Below, one piece after another: positions 43,566-55,750 of a stretch of DNA of 64,000 bases. Below the pieces are notes generated by a model that worked only from the letters and a program-made list of their open reading frames with translations, did no database searches and had not been told where the DNA came from. Position 1 is the first letter of the stretch. Each line of letters opens with the position of its first letter. Made by a program: the position numbers and the translations under genes. This stretch comes from Parus major (lineage: Eukaryota > Chordata > Aves > Passeriformes > Paridae): positions 3,082,709-3,146,708 of the forward strand of contig NC_031768.1 of NCBI RefSeq assembly GCF_001522545.3, in the 5' to 3' direction.

Positions 43566-45240
43566 CCTGTCTTTAAATGTGCAAAAAGAAAAACTTCCTG
43601 AGCAACAAGCCCCATCCATTGTGTCCCAGGTCTGACTTTTTGAAGCATGGGGACATGCAATAGGCACAGGTGCTTTCAGTAAAGGGAACAATGGGGTAAT
43701 GAGAGGCTCCAGAATGGGCTCTGACAAGCCCTGGTGCTGTGGGTTATCGCCCCATGGGGGTGGCTCACCCTCCTGCTGGAGATGGCCACAGCCTGCAGCT
43801 CCAAACGGGCTTGTTTCCCAGGAAAGAGATGTGAAGCTGGTGAAGCAGAGCATGATCCCACATTCCCTTCTGCTCGCACCATTTTGGGAGCAGGAGCCTC
43901 TGTTCGAGGGGTGGGAGAGGCAAGAACCTCCTAAACCACCACAGCTGTTTGCTCAGGGAGCACGGCTTTATTACAGTCTTTGTGACTTGTCATTACACTT
44001 TGGTTTCACCCTGGTCCTGCTGAAAACCAGCAAAACCCTTGGAGCTGGCTCCAGATGGAGCTGGACTCCGGTCTGTGCTGTGAACCACAGGAGAAAGGAC
44101 ACTAAAACTGTGGACTTGGTGCTGTTTTCCCTGCCTTCTTTTCCCACAGCTAAACAGAAGCCCCCTTCATGCTTGCCAGTGATCCTGAAACGAGTAGCAG
44201 TGACCAGTGAGCTTAGAAGGGCTTTAAGGCCAGCTTTGGAATGTCTGGTGAGCACTCACTTCAGCATGAACAGCAGCCAGCTGGTTCTGGGCTCCCCTAA
44301 TCTGGTATTTGCAGCCTTTCCTCGCTGCCAGATGACATTTTAGGCCTTGGATGGTTTCACTCCTTTTGCTTGGTTTGGTTTCAAGTTTACACACAAACAG
44401 CCACTAGAGGAGACGCCAACAAACCTCGACTCAGCTCCTCATCAGAAAACAATTTTGTACTCCCACACCAATCCCACAAATGCCTCTGACTCTCCAATAA
44501 AGCAGCATTAAAAATGTGCTCCCTGACGTGACTTAGGGCTAAGATATGGTCAGGGCTGGAGGATCCCTCTGAAAGCAGAGGGTGAAAAAGGACCCTGAAC
44601 CAAGTGCCTGCTGTTGCTGCTCTCTTCTCCTGGACATCACCTTTGAGGAGCTTTATAGGGCAGGTGAAGCCTCAGTGTCAGCTCCTGTGCAACACCTGCC
44701 ATTCCGCCTTTTCCAACCCTGCAAATTAATCCTTCCACTACAGGACTACTCAGAGACCCATGAGCATTGCCACATGCTTGATTGGTACAAGTGTAATTGC
44801 AGCTGAGGTGGTGTTGATCTAAAAATAAAGCCATGACTTAAAAACTACAGGAAATAACTGGTCCTGAGTGTTGGGGAACAGTTCAGGGATTTGAGCATTT
44901 TCAGATTTGGGGTAGCAGTGATGGTGAGCTTCTGTAGGGTACTGGAAGGAGGTCCAGGCTCATTCCTCACCTTCTTGGCCTCAGTTTCTCATCTAGACAC
45001 AACACAAGCCATGACCTTTCCCTTACAGCTCTTTGGGGCAGGGTCTATTTGTCCCCAGGTGTTTATGTGGCACACAGGACATGGGGACAAAAATTTCCAT
45101 TGGGACTCTCCAGGTGACAATACCCCACAAAAACAACGTGTGCCCAAACAGGCCCAGCAGGATGGTCCTGCAGGGAGGCATTGGGAGGCTGAGGACGTAA
45201 ATCCACCCAGCACAGCCAGCAAGGGGGTGGCCACAGCACC
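43566..45240. other. Unassigned single-copy DNA
   Basis: Contains a 214-aa plus-strand open frame at 43699-44343. It is repeat-free, but has no recognisable domain, uneven composition and an equally open minus strand over part of its length. Not called as a gene. Remaining sequence not recognised. Confidence 0.4.
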
Positions 45241-45480
45241 AATCATGGAATCATGGAATATCTTGGTTGGGAAGGACCCACAGGGATCATCCATTCCAGC
45301 TCCTGGCCCTGCCCAGACCCCCCAGCACATCCCAGCCTGGGCATCCCTGGATGCTCCTGGAGCTGTGGCAGCCTCGGGGCCGTGCCCATTCCCTGGGGAG
45401 CCTGGGCAGTGCCAGCACCTCTGGGGGAAGAGCCTTGCCCTAAAAGCCAACCTAAACCTCCCCTGAAACAGCTTCAATCT
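45241..45480 (-). mobile_element. CR1-like LINE 3' end (C-type), minus strand
   Basis: Plus strand reads AATCATGGAATCATGGAAT, TTGGTTGGGAAGGACCCACA, GGGATCATCCATTCCAGC, CAGCCTCGGGGCCGTGCCC and CTTGCCCTAAAAGCC. On the minus strand a decayed frame reads LFQGRFRLAFRARLFPQR, matching the CR1 motif GRFRLDIRKNFF. Same subtype as 58948-59288. It adds a third CR1 flavour to the window. Confidence 0.88.
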
Positions 45481-47079
45481 GCCTTTCAGAGTTCATCTTC
45501 AAGGAAAGTTAAAGCATAAAAGTGTCAGGTCACCACACTCAACGTGGAACTTGTTGAATCTCTTGGAGGGAGAGGCAGACCTTCCTTGAGGGCTTCATGA
45601 CTTCAGTTAGCAAAGACCTCCTGTGTGTTGTGCAAGGTGACCTGCTCATTTTGACTAAAACTGGTTTCAGCCCTCCCATCCCCAGCCCTGCCCAAGGAAC
45701 AGGTCCTCCAGGAGATACAGTGAGGGATCATTTTGGATGGGGAGAGCATTGATGAGCTCCACTTGGCAGAGCTGCAGGCAGGACAGGGTGTGCATCCACA
45801 GCCCAGGCTTCAGCCAGGGGTTTAGGATTCCTATTTTCCCCACAGAAATTAAAACCTCTCACATCACCCTGAACCAATATCATTTGGATGAGTTTGTTTT
45901 GCTCTGGCTTTGTCTGAGCAGCTCCAGCTCCAACCAACCAGGCTCTCCTCCTATCCCTTTGAATTTTCCTGCTGCAAAGAAGCAGCCCAGGCAAAAGCAG
46001 CAGCTGAACTGGGAGAGGACGAGTGGGACTGGAACTGGGCTCTCCCAGGATCCACAGAAGCCATCAGAATGATTGTGACCTGACTGCTCTACCCATGGGG
46101 AGGTGGAACACTGATATTTCCAAAACCTAATGCTCATTCCAGCACCACAGATTGCTGGTTGGGAACTGAGTGTGTGATTCTCGGAAATTCCAGGAATATC
46201 AATCAAGTCCTTTCCCTCTTCCAACTCCCAATTCCCTCTTAGCTCACAGAGATGTCCTGGATGCTCTCTCAGCTCCTGGAGGGGCAGCACTGAAACAGAA
46301 GCTGTGGGGCAGGAGATCAGCTGCTACATCTCCTCTGTTCCTCCAGGATCAGCGGGGAGAGATGGAGGCATTCAGGGAATGCCACCAACAACAAACACCG
46401 GGAGCTTTCCAGGCTGCCTTTACACATTTGGAAAACAAACAAACAAGAAAGGCATTCAGACATCCCCTCTGTGCTTGACAGAGCACTTTAACGCCAACAC
46501 TAATAATTCCCAGGGGCTGTCAGAGGGCAGAAAAAGCAGGAGTTTTGTCTGTGATCTAAACATCAAACCGCAGCTCATGCTACATCTGTGCACCTCAATA
46601 GCTGAAGTCCTTCCAGCCCAGGAAGCAGAAGAGCTGACCCTGTCCAGATGTTTCCACAGGACATTATCAGTTGTTCGCAGAGAGAGCCCTTGGAGAAGCT
46701 GAAAAAACACCTGATAAAGTTGAGAGGCAGCAGAGTTGAGCTCGCCCTGTGCCAGGCAGCATTCCCAGAGCTGGCCTGGGAAGCAATCATCCCAGCAGTT
46801 TAACACCTTGGCTTAGGGAACAAAGGAGGCTCAATTGAAATGGAAGGAAGCTAGGCAGAAAACAATTATCAAAACTGGAATTTGGCCAGGAGTGTCTGGA
46901 TGAATAGTCTGACATAAAAACCACCATGGGAGAGTGATGAAGGCTGAGCAGGGGAAAAAATCTGAGTTTTCCAAAAGGCTGCAGAGTCCTAGCAGGGCTT
47001 TGATGGGACAGAGTTTCATGAATGGTTGAGAGCAAGAGTGTCAACTACTTAATCACCAAACTGCTTCCGGCAGCACCCA
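45481..47079. other. Unassigned single-copy DNA
   Basis: No repeat or gene recognised. Frames up to 136 aa on either strand lack domains. Confidence 0.4.
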
Positions 47080-47560
47080 CAGGCTCCGTGATGAAACCTC
47101 AGCAATTATTGATTAGACTCAGCCCTCTTGAACATGCAAGATCAGATAAGGTCACAGCCTGAAGTGATTCACTGCTAACCTGGAAAAAAAACGACTTCAT
47201 TACGGATAGCAACACTCATTAGCCACACTGCTTAATGGAAAATATGCATTTTAAAGGGGAAGAAAAACCACTGCCAGGATTGCTGTTCTAAATCCAGTTA
47301 CACATAGCTAAGTGTGAGTGCTTAAACACGGCTTTAAAATTGTTTCCAATTTGGAAAATTAAAAAAACTAAAACAACCAAGCCTACCATAACCTCTACCT
47401 GGATTATTCTGAAAGATGCATTCCTCTAGAACTGTGGCAATGAAAGAGGGTTTCCAAAGATTTATTATGCCTTTAATTGGTATTTAAAAAATTCATTTAT
47501 CATGGATACATGTAGAAAATTCCATCAAATCACTCAGGTGTTTATATAAGGAGTTTTTCT
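47080..47560. promoter_or_regulatory. Candidate conserved non-coding element
   Basis: Repeat-free AT-rich stretch with CAGCAATTATTGATTAGAC (47100-47118), CACTCATTAGCCACAC, GCTTAATGGAAAATATGC and GATTTATTATGCCTTTAATTG. Many TAAT/ATTA cores, few CpGs, no open frame. Looks like developmental enhancer DNA by composition only. Confidence 0.3.
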
Positions 47561-49344
47561 TTCAGAGCATCAGACACCACTTACACTGACTCACCCATCT
47601 GCATTGTCTTCCTCCAGACTTCAAACAAGAACAGTGACTTTGATTAGAAAACTTCCACTTCAGCTTTTATTTCCCCCCAACACAATATTCACCAGCCATC
47701 ACAACAATAAAAAATTGCCTTGCTGAAAGTTCTCTGGTGACACTCAAAGCAAGCGAGATGCAGAAAAAGTGTGATGGACTGCATCAGGCAGCAGGAAAAG
47801 AACAGCATTTCAGTAAAGTGCAGCTTGGATGGATCCCAAAGAAGAGATGTGCTGAGATTGTTTACAAATGCAGAGCTGTGAGTGCTCAGGCTGGAGTTTA
47901 TTGGAATCAGAAGGAGTTCTCCAGGGGTTCCAGATTTCCTGTGCCAGATGCCCTTCACTGCATCACTGGGAAAAGGGAAAGCTGTGAGAAATGTGCAAGT
48001 CTCTCTCAGAACAACCTTCTCCCAGCCTTTATTCCCAGCCTGTGTTTTCCTGTCATCCCAGAGCTTCACTGTTGATCATGAAGGAGAACTGAGGCAGCCA
48101 CGTTGCTCTGCTGGGATGCTGGGCCTCTCCTAGTTTTGGGATGATTCCTTAATTTAAGTCAGAGTCTTCTGCCACTGCTGCAGCCCCTTTACACTTCCTG
48201 AAGAACACAGAGGGTCCATAAAAGACACCACTCTGCTCCCTGGAAATTCCTCTGCCATACCTGGGCTCTCTGTAGGGTGGCATATCTGCACCAGTGGGTT
48301 TGTAACCCCAGAATATCTCTGTTTTTTCAGGATGGATGTGTGCACGAGGGAAGCTGCATCCAGGTAAATTCTCTGAGCTGTCTTGCAGGCCACCATTCCC
48401 CAGCTTTTCTTCCAGGAGTTGAATTCCCTCTCTGAGCAAGCTGCTTACACAGGAATGTCATCTTTACCCTTCTATCCTTCCTGCTGAGGCTCCATGGAGC
48501 TCTGGGGATGAGTGTGAATCTCCCTGATGACACATTTCACATGGAGTCAGAACCTCAGAGCATCCCTTCTGGTATCAGTGGGAAGGGAAAACAAACTTCT
48601 GGATTTATCCAAGCTCCTTCCCACACTGGAAAACCCCACATCCTAAAGGGAATCTGCTGAGTATCACAATCTCTCCCCATGGTGACCTGCAGGCTGAGCA
48701 GGGAGCATCATATTTTGCTGGTCTTCTCAGCAAGTTTAATTCATGAAGAAGCAAAAGTTTCAGCTGAAAGAATTTTAATTCTTTCCTTTCTTTGTGAGTG
48801 TGTCATGTCAGAAAAATCTGAGCTAACACTGACCTAAGATACCTTTATCTGAAGGGCTGAACAGGTCCTGTCCTGGGCCATCAGGACTATTAAAATTAAT
48901 TTATTTTTTGTTTGAAAAGAGCAATAAATTTAGGCTTCATCCACAGGGCCAGAACTTTAACTGGTGTGAACTGGCAAAATTCAGTGGAGACACCAATTGA
49001 GAATAGGCAGACTCAGCTGTTTTGAGTATTCAATGTAGAAGACGATGAAATCTTGCTTTAATTTCACACCTGTGAGTTTCTGGAGATTTCAGCAGCCCAA
49101 CACCCCAAGATCCTACTCCCATTTGCACTGATTCATTTCCACAAAATTGGACTTTTGTTTTGCCATGAAAAAGGTGTTCCTTTAGGAGCAGAGGGCTCAT
49201 CCTCCCTCCCCAGCTCAGCATTCAGATATTTATGTGTCAGTACCATAAATGGGAATATTTCACCCGCAGAAAGATAAAATTCCAGTGGATGCCATGAGGA
49301 AAACGCAGGTTTCCCTTCTTTCCTTGGACATCTCTGGGGATCTC
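47561..49344. other. Unassigned single-copy DNA
   Basis: No repeat or supported gene. Frames at 47689-48075 overlap on both strands and are not credible. Confidence 0.4.
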
Positions 49345-49455
49345 CAAACCTTCCTGGGCAGCCTCTTTCAATGCTTGACCACCTTTCCATGGGGAAATTC
49401 CTCCTGGTGTCTCCCCTGGCCCAGCTTGAGGCCCTTTCCTCTTGTCCTGTCCACT
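49345..49455 (-). mobile_element. CR1 LINE internal fragment, minus strand
   Basis: Plus strand reads CTCTGGGGATCTCCAAACC, TTCCTGGGCAGCCTCTTTC, AATGCTTGACCACCTTTCC, AAATTCCTCCTGGTGTCTCC and CCTCTTGTCCTGTCCACTG. Reverse complement of the CR1 RT C-terminal region. The 3' UTR tip is absent. Confidence 0.85.
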
Positions 49456-50920
49456 GCCAAGGCAGCTGTGTGACCCAAAACACCATCCCCAAAGCTGTAA
49501 AGGGTAACTCAGGAGCAAAAGCTGTGCCTCTGAGCCATAAAATGACTGCATTAAATAGGAAGGAAGTTAAACAATTATTCAGGTTGCTGAAGGTATGGGC
49601 TGACAACATCAAAAGGGCTGATAATTAAAAATACAGTAATGTTTTCCCAAAGTCTCTCCACTCTTATTTCCTCTCTCGAGCTGCCTGATTGGTGTTTTAT
49701 GAAGTGTCATTTTATCAAGTTCTAAAAATACCTCCAGACTTGTTAGGAGCTGTCCCTGTCACGTACAGGACATTGAGTCACTCTCTTTGCTTTAAAGGCA
49801 CAAACCCTGCTTGGGCAAAGCCCTGGGGCAGGGAGATGGGTTTGCTGCATGTGCCCAGTGTTAACCATGCAAAAATTCCACACAAGCCACAGTCCTGGAA
49901 TGCCTCATTCACATGGAATTTGAGGAAAAATCAAAAACACAAAAACAAACAAACAAACAAACAAACAAACAAAAAAACCCCCAGACATAGGAAAAATACA
50001 GAGAGCAATTATCCAAGTTCTGGAAAAATGCATGTGTGTTCCTGACAGGAAAATTTGGCAATATTCTCTTAACTTTCTTGGGGTATAAACACAAAAGCTA
50101 AAAAATAAAAATAAAAAGCTATAAATTATTTATCTGAGCTTCCAATGAAATAGTTGAACCGACTTGTAGCGTGGTCCTCACTACCACAAGCTCAACAGGT
50201 CTTTAAAAAGACAACAAAAATGTGTGCAAAATCCAGATTGTTTGACAGCGAGCTCACCTCGTGGATGCACAGACACAAATCCACTAATCCAAGTTAGTGC
50301 CTCAGGCACAGAGAAACTGGAAGCACTAAATGCAGGACAGAGAAAAAAATAAAAATAAATAAACAAGACAAAACCCCAGCCCATAGATTCCCCTCCACCT
50401 TGTGCTGGGATGGCCAGAGGAGGGCTTGGTGTCCCCACAGATCCCCAGCATTTTCTCTGGAGGCTCCCCATTGCTGCTGCTGCCTATCATGACACATTTT
50501 CTGGGCTCCTGGGTTGGGCAAGAGGCCGACAGCATCACCCAGCAGCAGCTGATGATGGCAGGGAGCGAGGCAGGCAGGCCAGCTCCGCTCTGCCAGCCCT
50601 TGGACACCTTCCCACTGATGCCTGCCCTGAGTCACCCGCCTTTCCCCAGCTGCAGGCGCACCAGGGGTGATGGCAGCACCCTGCTCCTCCAGGCAGCCAG
50701 CCCTATCCAGGCCATCTCCCTGGAAGTGGAATGCCACCAGGCAGGGCTGGGAAGGCTGGCTCTGGTTTCTCCATGCTCTGGCTGATTTCTCCCACACGTG
50801 GCGTGCCTGCTCCGGCGGTGACGGAGGGCTGAGTTTGCCCAGCGTGGGTGTCCCATCCCCATATTCCTGGGATAAATAATCAACAGGGAGCTGGCTCAGG
50901 GAAGCCTGGAGCTCACACAA
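49456..50920. other. Single-copy DNA with simple repeats
   Basis: An AAAC microsatellite (about seven units) lies at 49943-49970. The minus-strand frame 50294-51127 (277 aa) begins in the minisatellite that follows and has no recognisable domain. No gene called. Confidence 0.5.
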
Positions 50921-51080
50921 ATCCACAGGGACGAGCACAAATCCACAGGGACGAGCACAAATCCACAGGGACGAGCACAAATCCACAGGGACGAGCACAA
51001 ATCCACAGGGACAAGCACAAATCCACAGGGACAAGCACAAATCCACAGGGACAAGCACAAATCCACAGGGACAAGCACCG
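50921..51080 (+). repeat. 20-bp minisatellite x 8
   Basis: Eight head-to-tail copies of the 20-base unit ATCCACAGGGACGAGCACAA. Copies 1-4 read GACGAGC and copies 5-8 read GACAAGC, and otherwise they are identical (the last unit ends CACCG). Because 20 is not a multiple of three, three units make a 20-residue protein period, which keeps several frames open artificially. No spacers, so not a CRISPR array. Confidence 0.98.
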
Positions 51081-51179
51081 TCACCAGAGCAAGGTGAGGA
51101 AACGAGCACTGTTACTCTCCCGACCACACAAATTAAGGATTATAAATAAAAATGATGAAAGCCGAGAGAAGGGAATTTT

Positions 51180-51790
51180 TTAATAGCTTGAGGATTCATC
51201 TGGACACCCTGAACTTAACCGTGCCCTGAAATAATCCGTTGGGCTGTGTGTCACTCACCCAGTTTGTGACCTCTGGAAATTTGGACAAAAAAAAGGAATT
51301 CTGTACTTGCACCACCTCACCTAATTTGTATTTACAGAATTAAATACCAGGCTGGTGTTCTGTCCATCTCTGCCTAGAAGATTAGCAATTATTCCACATT
51401 TTCAAGAAGCCATATTGCAAATAGTCAGTTCTACTAATTGCCTTAATTATTCAACCCCTGATTTAAATGCAAGTTTTTCAGCATACTGCTGGCGACTTAA
51501 TTAATTATAATTACGTACAGGTCACGTTTCAGATATATAATCTTTATAAATGATAGACAGATGAGTAAGGATAGGAATCCAGATCGCCAAACACAAGTTC
51601 AGCCCCCAATTAAAGAACCGTGCGCATCCCGAATTGAAACGCTGCATAATAATTATTTCTATAAATAATAGTATCTAGACAAGGAGCTGATGACAGGGCT
51701 GTATCCCAATAATTAGGAATGACTCCAGCTTTGTTTACAATTCCCTAGAGATGCATGCCTCTTGATTTTGTTTTTAAATGACCAGTTCAT
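51180..51790. promoter_or_regulatory. Strong candidate conserved non-coding element
   Basis: Repeat-free, non-coding and dense in homeodomain-type sites: TTAATTAATTATAATTA at 51497-51513, CATAATAATTATTTC near 51645, CAATAATTAGG near 51708. There is a forkhead-type TTTGTTTAC at 51730-51738, a GATGCATGCC word, and a cluster of retained CpGs (CCGTGCGCATCCCGAATTG, GAAACGCTGC) at 51618-51645. This mixture in one 300-base core is the best candidate for a deeply conserved enhancer in the window. The target gene is unknown. Confidence 0.4.
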
Positions 51791-53827
51791 CCAAACACCT
51801 CGGTGTGTGCTATCAAATATTCAAACTGTCTCTTCAGCCACCTGCTCTGCTGAATTAACACCAAGTCATTCCTGGGGTGGAAATAGTTTGTTGCCCCAGT
51901 AAGGAAACCCAAATATCAGCCAACAGCATGATACATTTATTCTCAGAGCTGTTCTCTTAATTTTTGGTTCACCAAAGGCCATTTCTGGAAATTTTTTAGC
52001 TAAAAAAAAAAAAAAAAGAGAAAAAAAAAAAAAGAAAGAAAGTTAAATATGCTGTATTTTTAAGTGAAACACCAAGCATGTAACTCACTAAGGTGCATTC
52101 AACAGATGTTTAAAAGCTGTTGAGCTGATTCAGATATTTTGCTATTTTTATCACTTTTTTATAAGAAAATATGTGATCATGCCATATCTCACATGTTTGA
52201 CTGTTTTCCTATATTAAATTTTGATCCCTTACCCAACTGCAGTCCCATTTGACAGGAGGTCAGGAATGAATTATACTCCTACCTTTACTGAAAATGAGCA
52301 GCTGGGTAGAGGAGAGAGACTTTGTCAGAGTCCTCACGGAAAGAGAAATCTGAATTAATCAGGAATCCAGCAGAGAGTGACACAGGGAAACAGGATGCCA
52401 GTAACTATTGCTGGGCTTTAAACCAGTATCCCACAGATTAGGAGACATAATTCTCCAAATTTCTCTTCGCTTTGGAATGTTCCAATCTCCCCTCTGCCTC
52501 TCCCACCTTCATCCCACCTCAGAGCTGAGCTGAAAACGCTGCCACTGAAGGAACCTGTGTGGTTTGTCCCCCAACACCCTCTTCCCCAAGGCTTTACATC
52601 TCACCAGCCACAGCTTCCAGCCCTCAGCAGGGATGTGACTCAGGAGACTCAGTCCTTCCACATCCCTGCTTTTTGTACCTGCTCCCACAGCTCCCACTGC
52701 ACTCCTGCCTGACTTTGTTCCTTCTTCCACCTGAAAAACGCAAAGCAGCTGGTGATCCACTGGGTTTCTTGTGGAGAGCACAGAAAATGGGCTTAAATAA
52801 AGGAGTCAGACAGCAGGCTGATCTTCTGTATGAATCAACTCCCTTCTCCTGTAAACCTTGGCTCAAAACCTGCCACTTATATGTCACCAAATACAAGCTA
52901 TTATTTCAGTCCCCTGCCTTTTCAAACTCCATGGCTTTGGAAACTTTTCAGACTCAAAGGTCTTTGGAAAAGGAAGGGATTGCTTTCCTTGTATAACACC
53001 CAACCAAAGAGCCTCACAGAGAGCCCAGCAGCAAAAGCAAGCATGAAAATTGAGACCCAGAGGACAAAAACAAACACGGGGCATAATTGGTAATTTGACC
53101 TTTGGAGCTTATTGGGAAGATTAGGGTTAAGAGCTTTACAAAGTTTGCTCTTGAATTCACTGTTTACAAAAGATGTCAGAAAGATAAGCAGGGAAGATTT
53201 ATTTTTGGAAACCCAGAGACAAAAGATGTGCAGGTCCCAAGTTCAACATTGCTAAGCTCATGCTTGAGATCAACCTGCGTGATGAATATCCCAAATATCA
53301 CAAAACTGAATCTATCTCCTGTCCCTCCACTAATGGGCATGGAAAGTACTCTCTAGAAATATGTAATATTTATAAATACACTCTATAAATATGTGACTGA
53401 CCCATCCATACTGAAATACCAGGTAGGATTTAGGAGGGAGCACTGAAATCCAGTAGACTGTCACAGCAGGGAGAAGAGTGTCACTTTTCCCACTGGGATG
53501 TCAAGCATGAAGTTCCCACATTACTTACAGACCTGGAAAATATTTATTTTTTAAAAAATTAAAAAAATAAAAGGCAGCATTAATGATATTCCTGAAATAA
53601 GGTGTGTGATTCACTCTCTAGGGATGGATGGCTGCCCATTTTCCATGCCTGATCACTCATTCCTGGTAAGATCTGGCAAACCTCAGTATCGATAGCAGTG
53701 GCCATTTGCCAAACAGGCTCCCAAGTGAAACTGCCAGCTCACTAATTAATGGAATTGGAATAGCCTTCAGACAGTCATGACTTTCAGTCATTGCTTATCT
53801 TGTTTGGGGAAAGGCTTTTCCTCGGGG
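51791..53827. other. Single-copy DNA with an A-rich tract
   Basis: A poly-A/GAAA tract lies at 52002-52042. Otherwise nothing recognised. The 145-aa plus frame at 52559-52996 has no domain. An AT-rich patch occurs at 53540-53575. Confidence 0.45.
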
Positions 53828-54102
53828 CTTGTAGTGACAGGACAAGGGGGAATGGGCTCAAGATAAAGGAGGGCAGAGTTGGATTAGGTATTAGGAAAAA
53901 AATCTTTATTGTAAAATTGGGGAGGCCCTGGCACAGGGTGTCCAGAGCAGCTGGGGCTGCCCCTGGATCCCTGGCAGTGCCCAAGGCCAGGCTGACATTG
54001 GGAGCACCTGGGACAGTGGGAGGTGTCCCTGCCATGGCAGGGGGTGAACAAGACCCTTCCAACTTAAACCATTCCATGATTCTCTATTTCTGTGATTCTA
54101 GG
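53828..54102 (+). mobile_element. CR1 LINE 3' region, plus strand
   Basis: Starts with the SDRTRGNGLK codons (GTGACAGGACAAGGGG), continues with GGATTAGGTATTAGG, CCCTGGCACAGGGTGTCC, the GGATCCCTGGCAGTGCCC block, and ends CCATTCCATGATTC plus a TTCTGTGATTC tail. The remnant frame SDRTRGNGLKIKEGRVGLG matches the CR1 RT C-terminus. It is then frameshifted. 5'-truncated at about 53828. Confidence 0.94.
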
Positions 54103-55231
54103 AATGTTTCCATTTGGTACCTGGGAGTCACCCAGCCCACCAACTGCAGACTTGTAGCGGATTTCAGGCTGTTCCCCAGGACTGAGCTCTTCAGGCAACA
54201 CTGAGGCAGCAACACAGGTCTCTCACACCTCAGCAAACATCCCCACAGGAGAACTGCCTCAGGCAGAGCCCAAGGAGGGGTGAGCAACCACTGAATTGAG
54301 GTAAATATTACACTTCACCACAGCAGCACGTCCTTCTGCCACCAGGAGAACAAATGATGCTGCTCTCCCGTGCCTTGCCTCTCAGAGGGCCTTATCTCAT
54401 CTCTAATAACACAAATTCTTATCTCAAGCCTGGTAAGATGTGAGTCCTGATCAAAGGTTCCTGTTAATAGCATTTATTTCTTGTGTGGTTCTCTGGAAAC
54501 AAATACAGTCGACCCCACGTTTCTTGCCTTTATCTCTGTGGGGGCACAAGGTCTGGTGTCTTTTATCTGCTCTGCTGCCTCTTATTTCTGAGACGTGTAA
54601 GGACTTTATTTCCCTCAGATCAGGAGATCCTTCCACGCTTTGGTTAAAATTGACCAAATGGTTCAAAAGTTGCTTGGGGCAAACAGGAAACCAGAAGGGG
54701 GAAAAAAAAAAAAGAAAGAAAGGCTGAGTGACTCCGTGACTCCCATTTCCTACAGCTCAATCTGAGCTAAAACACATCCTTGCAGAGAAAGCAAGAATCC
54801 CTGCAATAATCCCTTGGTAAACAAACTTTTTCTTTAGGGACGTGCTCCTTTCGAGGGAACACATGCAGAGGTGGGAGAAGGGAGCATCCTAAAAAGACTG
54901 AATTCCTTGAGGTGTTTCCCATATGCCTGAGAACAGCAAAAGGAGTGGAGTATGCTCATTTCAAATCCCTTCACCTTGTCCTCAGTAACTAAACTCTCCA
55001 CTGGAGCGTGTAACAACACAGGATACAGAGAGCTAAGGAAAGTGAGGGAAGGTTTTAATGGCAGAATATCAGCTGTGGGAAGCCAATGCATTACTATGGA
55101 TTTATGGGACATTTTCTATGCAATCCTTAATTTTTTTTGTTTTTTATTTTTTGACATCAGGATGGTGTTACTACATAAATGCTGGGTTTTATAGGTTATA
55201 GTCCAGCAAGTCCATTCCTGGAAGCATCATC
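54103..55231. other. Unassigned single-copy DNA
   Basis: No repeat or supported gene. Small T-rich run near 55131-55150. Confidence 0.4.
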
Positions 55232-55750
55232 TGTCCCTCTGTGCTGGCTCTGAGAGGCCCCTCCAGGGCTGGCTCCAGTTGTGGCTGGTGCAGGAGAGCC
55301 CTGGAGGGGCTGGAGCGTGTCCAGGGCAGGGAACGGAGCTGGGAAGGGTCTGGAGCCCCAGGAGGGGCTGAGGGAGCTGGGAAAGGGGCTCAGCCTGGAG
55401 CAAAGGAGGCTCAGGGGGCCCTTGTGGCTCTGCACAAGTCCCTGGCAGGAGGGGACAGCCGGGGGGGTCGGGCTCTGCTGCCAGGGAACAGGGACAGGAG
55501 GAGAGCTCAGGCCTCAGGCTGGGCCAGGGGAGGCTCAGGGTGGGCAGCAGCAGGAATTTGCCCATGGAAAGGGAGCTCAGGCCTTGGCAGGGGCTGCCCA
55601 GGGAGCTTTGCAGTGCCCATCCCTGGAGGTGTCACCTGGACGTGGCACTCAGGGCTCTGGGCTGGGGACAAGGTGAGGACAGGTTACAGATTGGACTCCA
55701 TGGGCTGGGAGGGCTTTTCCAGCCTCAGGGATCCTGGGATTCTGGGATTC
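55232..55750 (+). mobile_element. CR1 LINE (B-type), plus strand, longest copy
   Basis: The longest copy of the second CR1 type. It runs from GTCCCTCTGTGCTGGC through the RT C-terminal remnant (RELGKGLSLEQRRLRGPL, matching [18 protein letters not shown]), AGGAATTTGCCCATGG, GGACGTGGCACTCAGGGC, and ends GCCTCAGGGATCCTGGGATT and CTGGGATTC. Frames are open over long stretches because of G/C bias, but the RT is truncated at its N-terminal side and frameshifted. It matches 21210-21378 with one difference and 35476-35635 closely. Confidence 0.94.

Noticed and set aside
43699..44343. 214-aa plus-strand frame
   Set aside because: No domain and uneven composition, with overlapping open frames on the opposite strand. 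Probably chance.
50921..51080. Possible CRISPR array
   Set aside because: Units are head to tail without spacers, and the DNA is vertebrate.
50294..51127. 277-aa minus-strand frame with VPVDLC-type repeats
   Set aside because: The repeat comes from the 20-bp minisatellite read out of frame. The rest has no domain.
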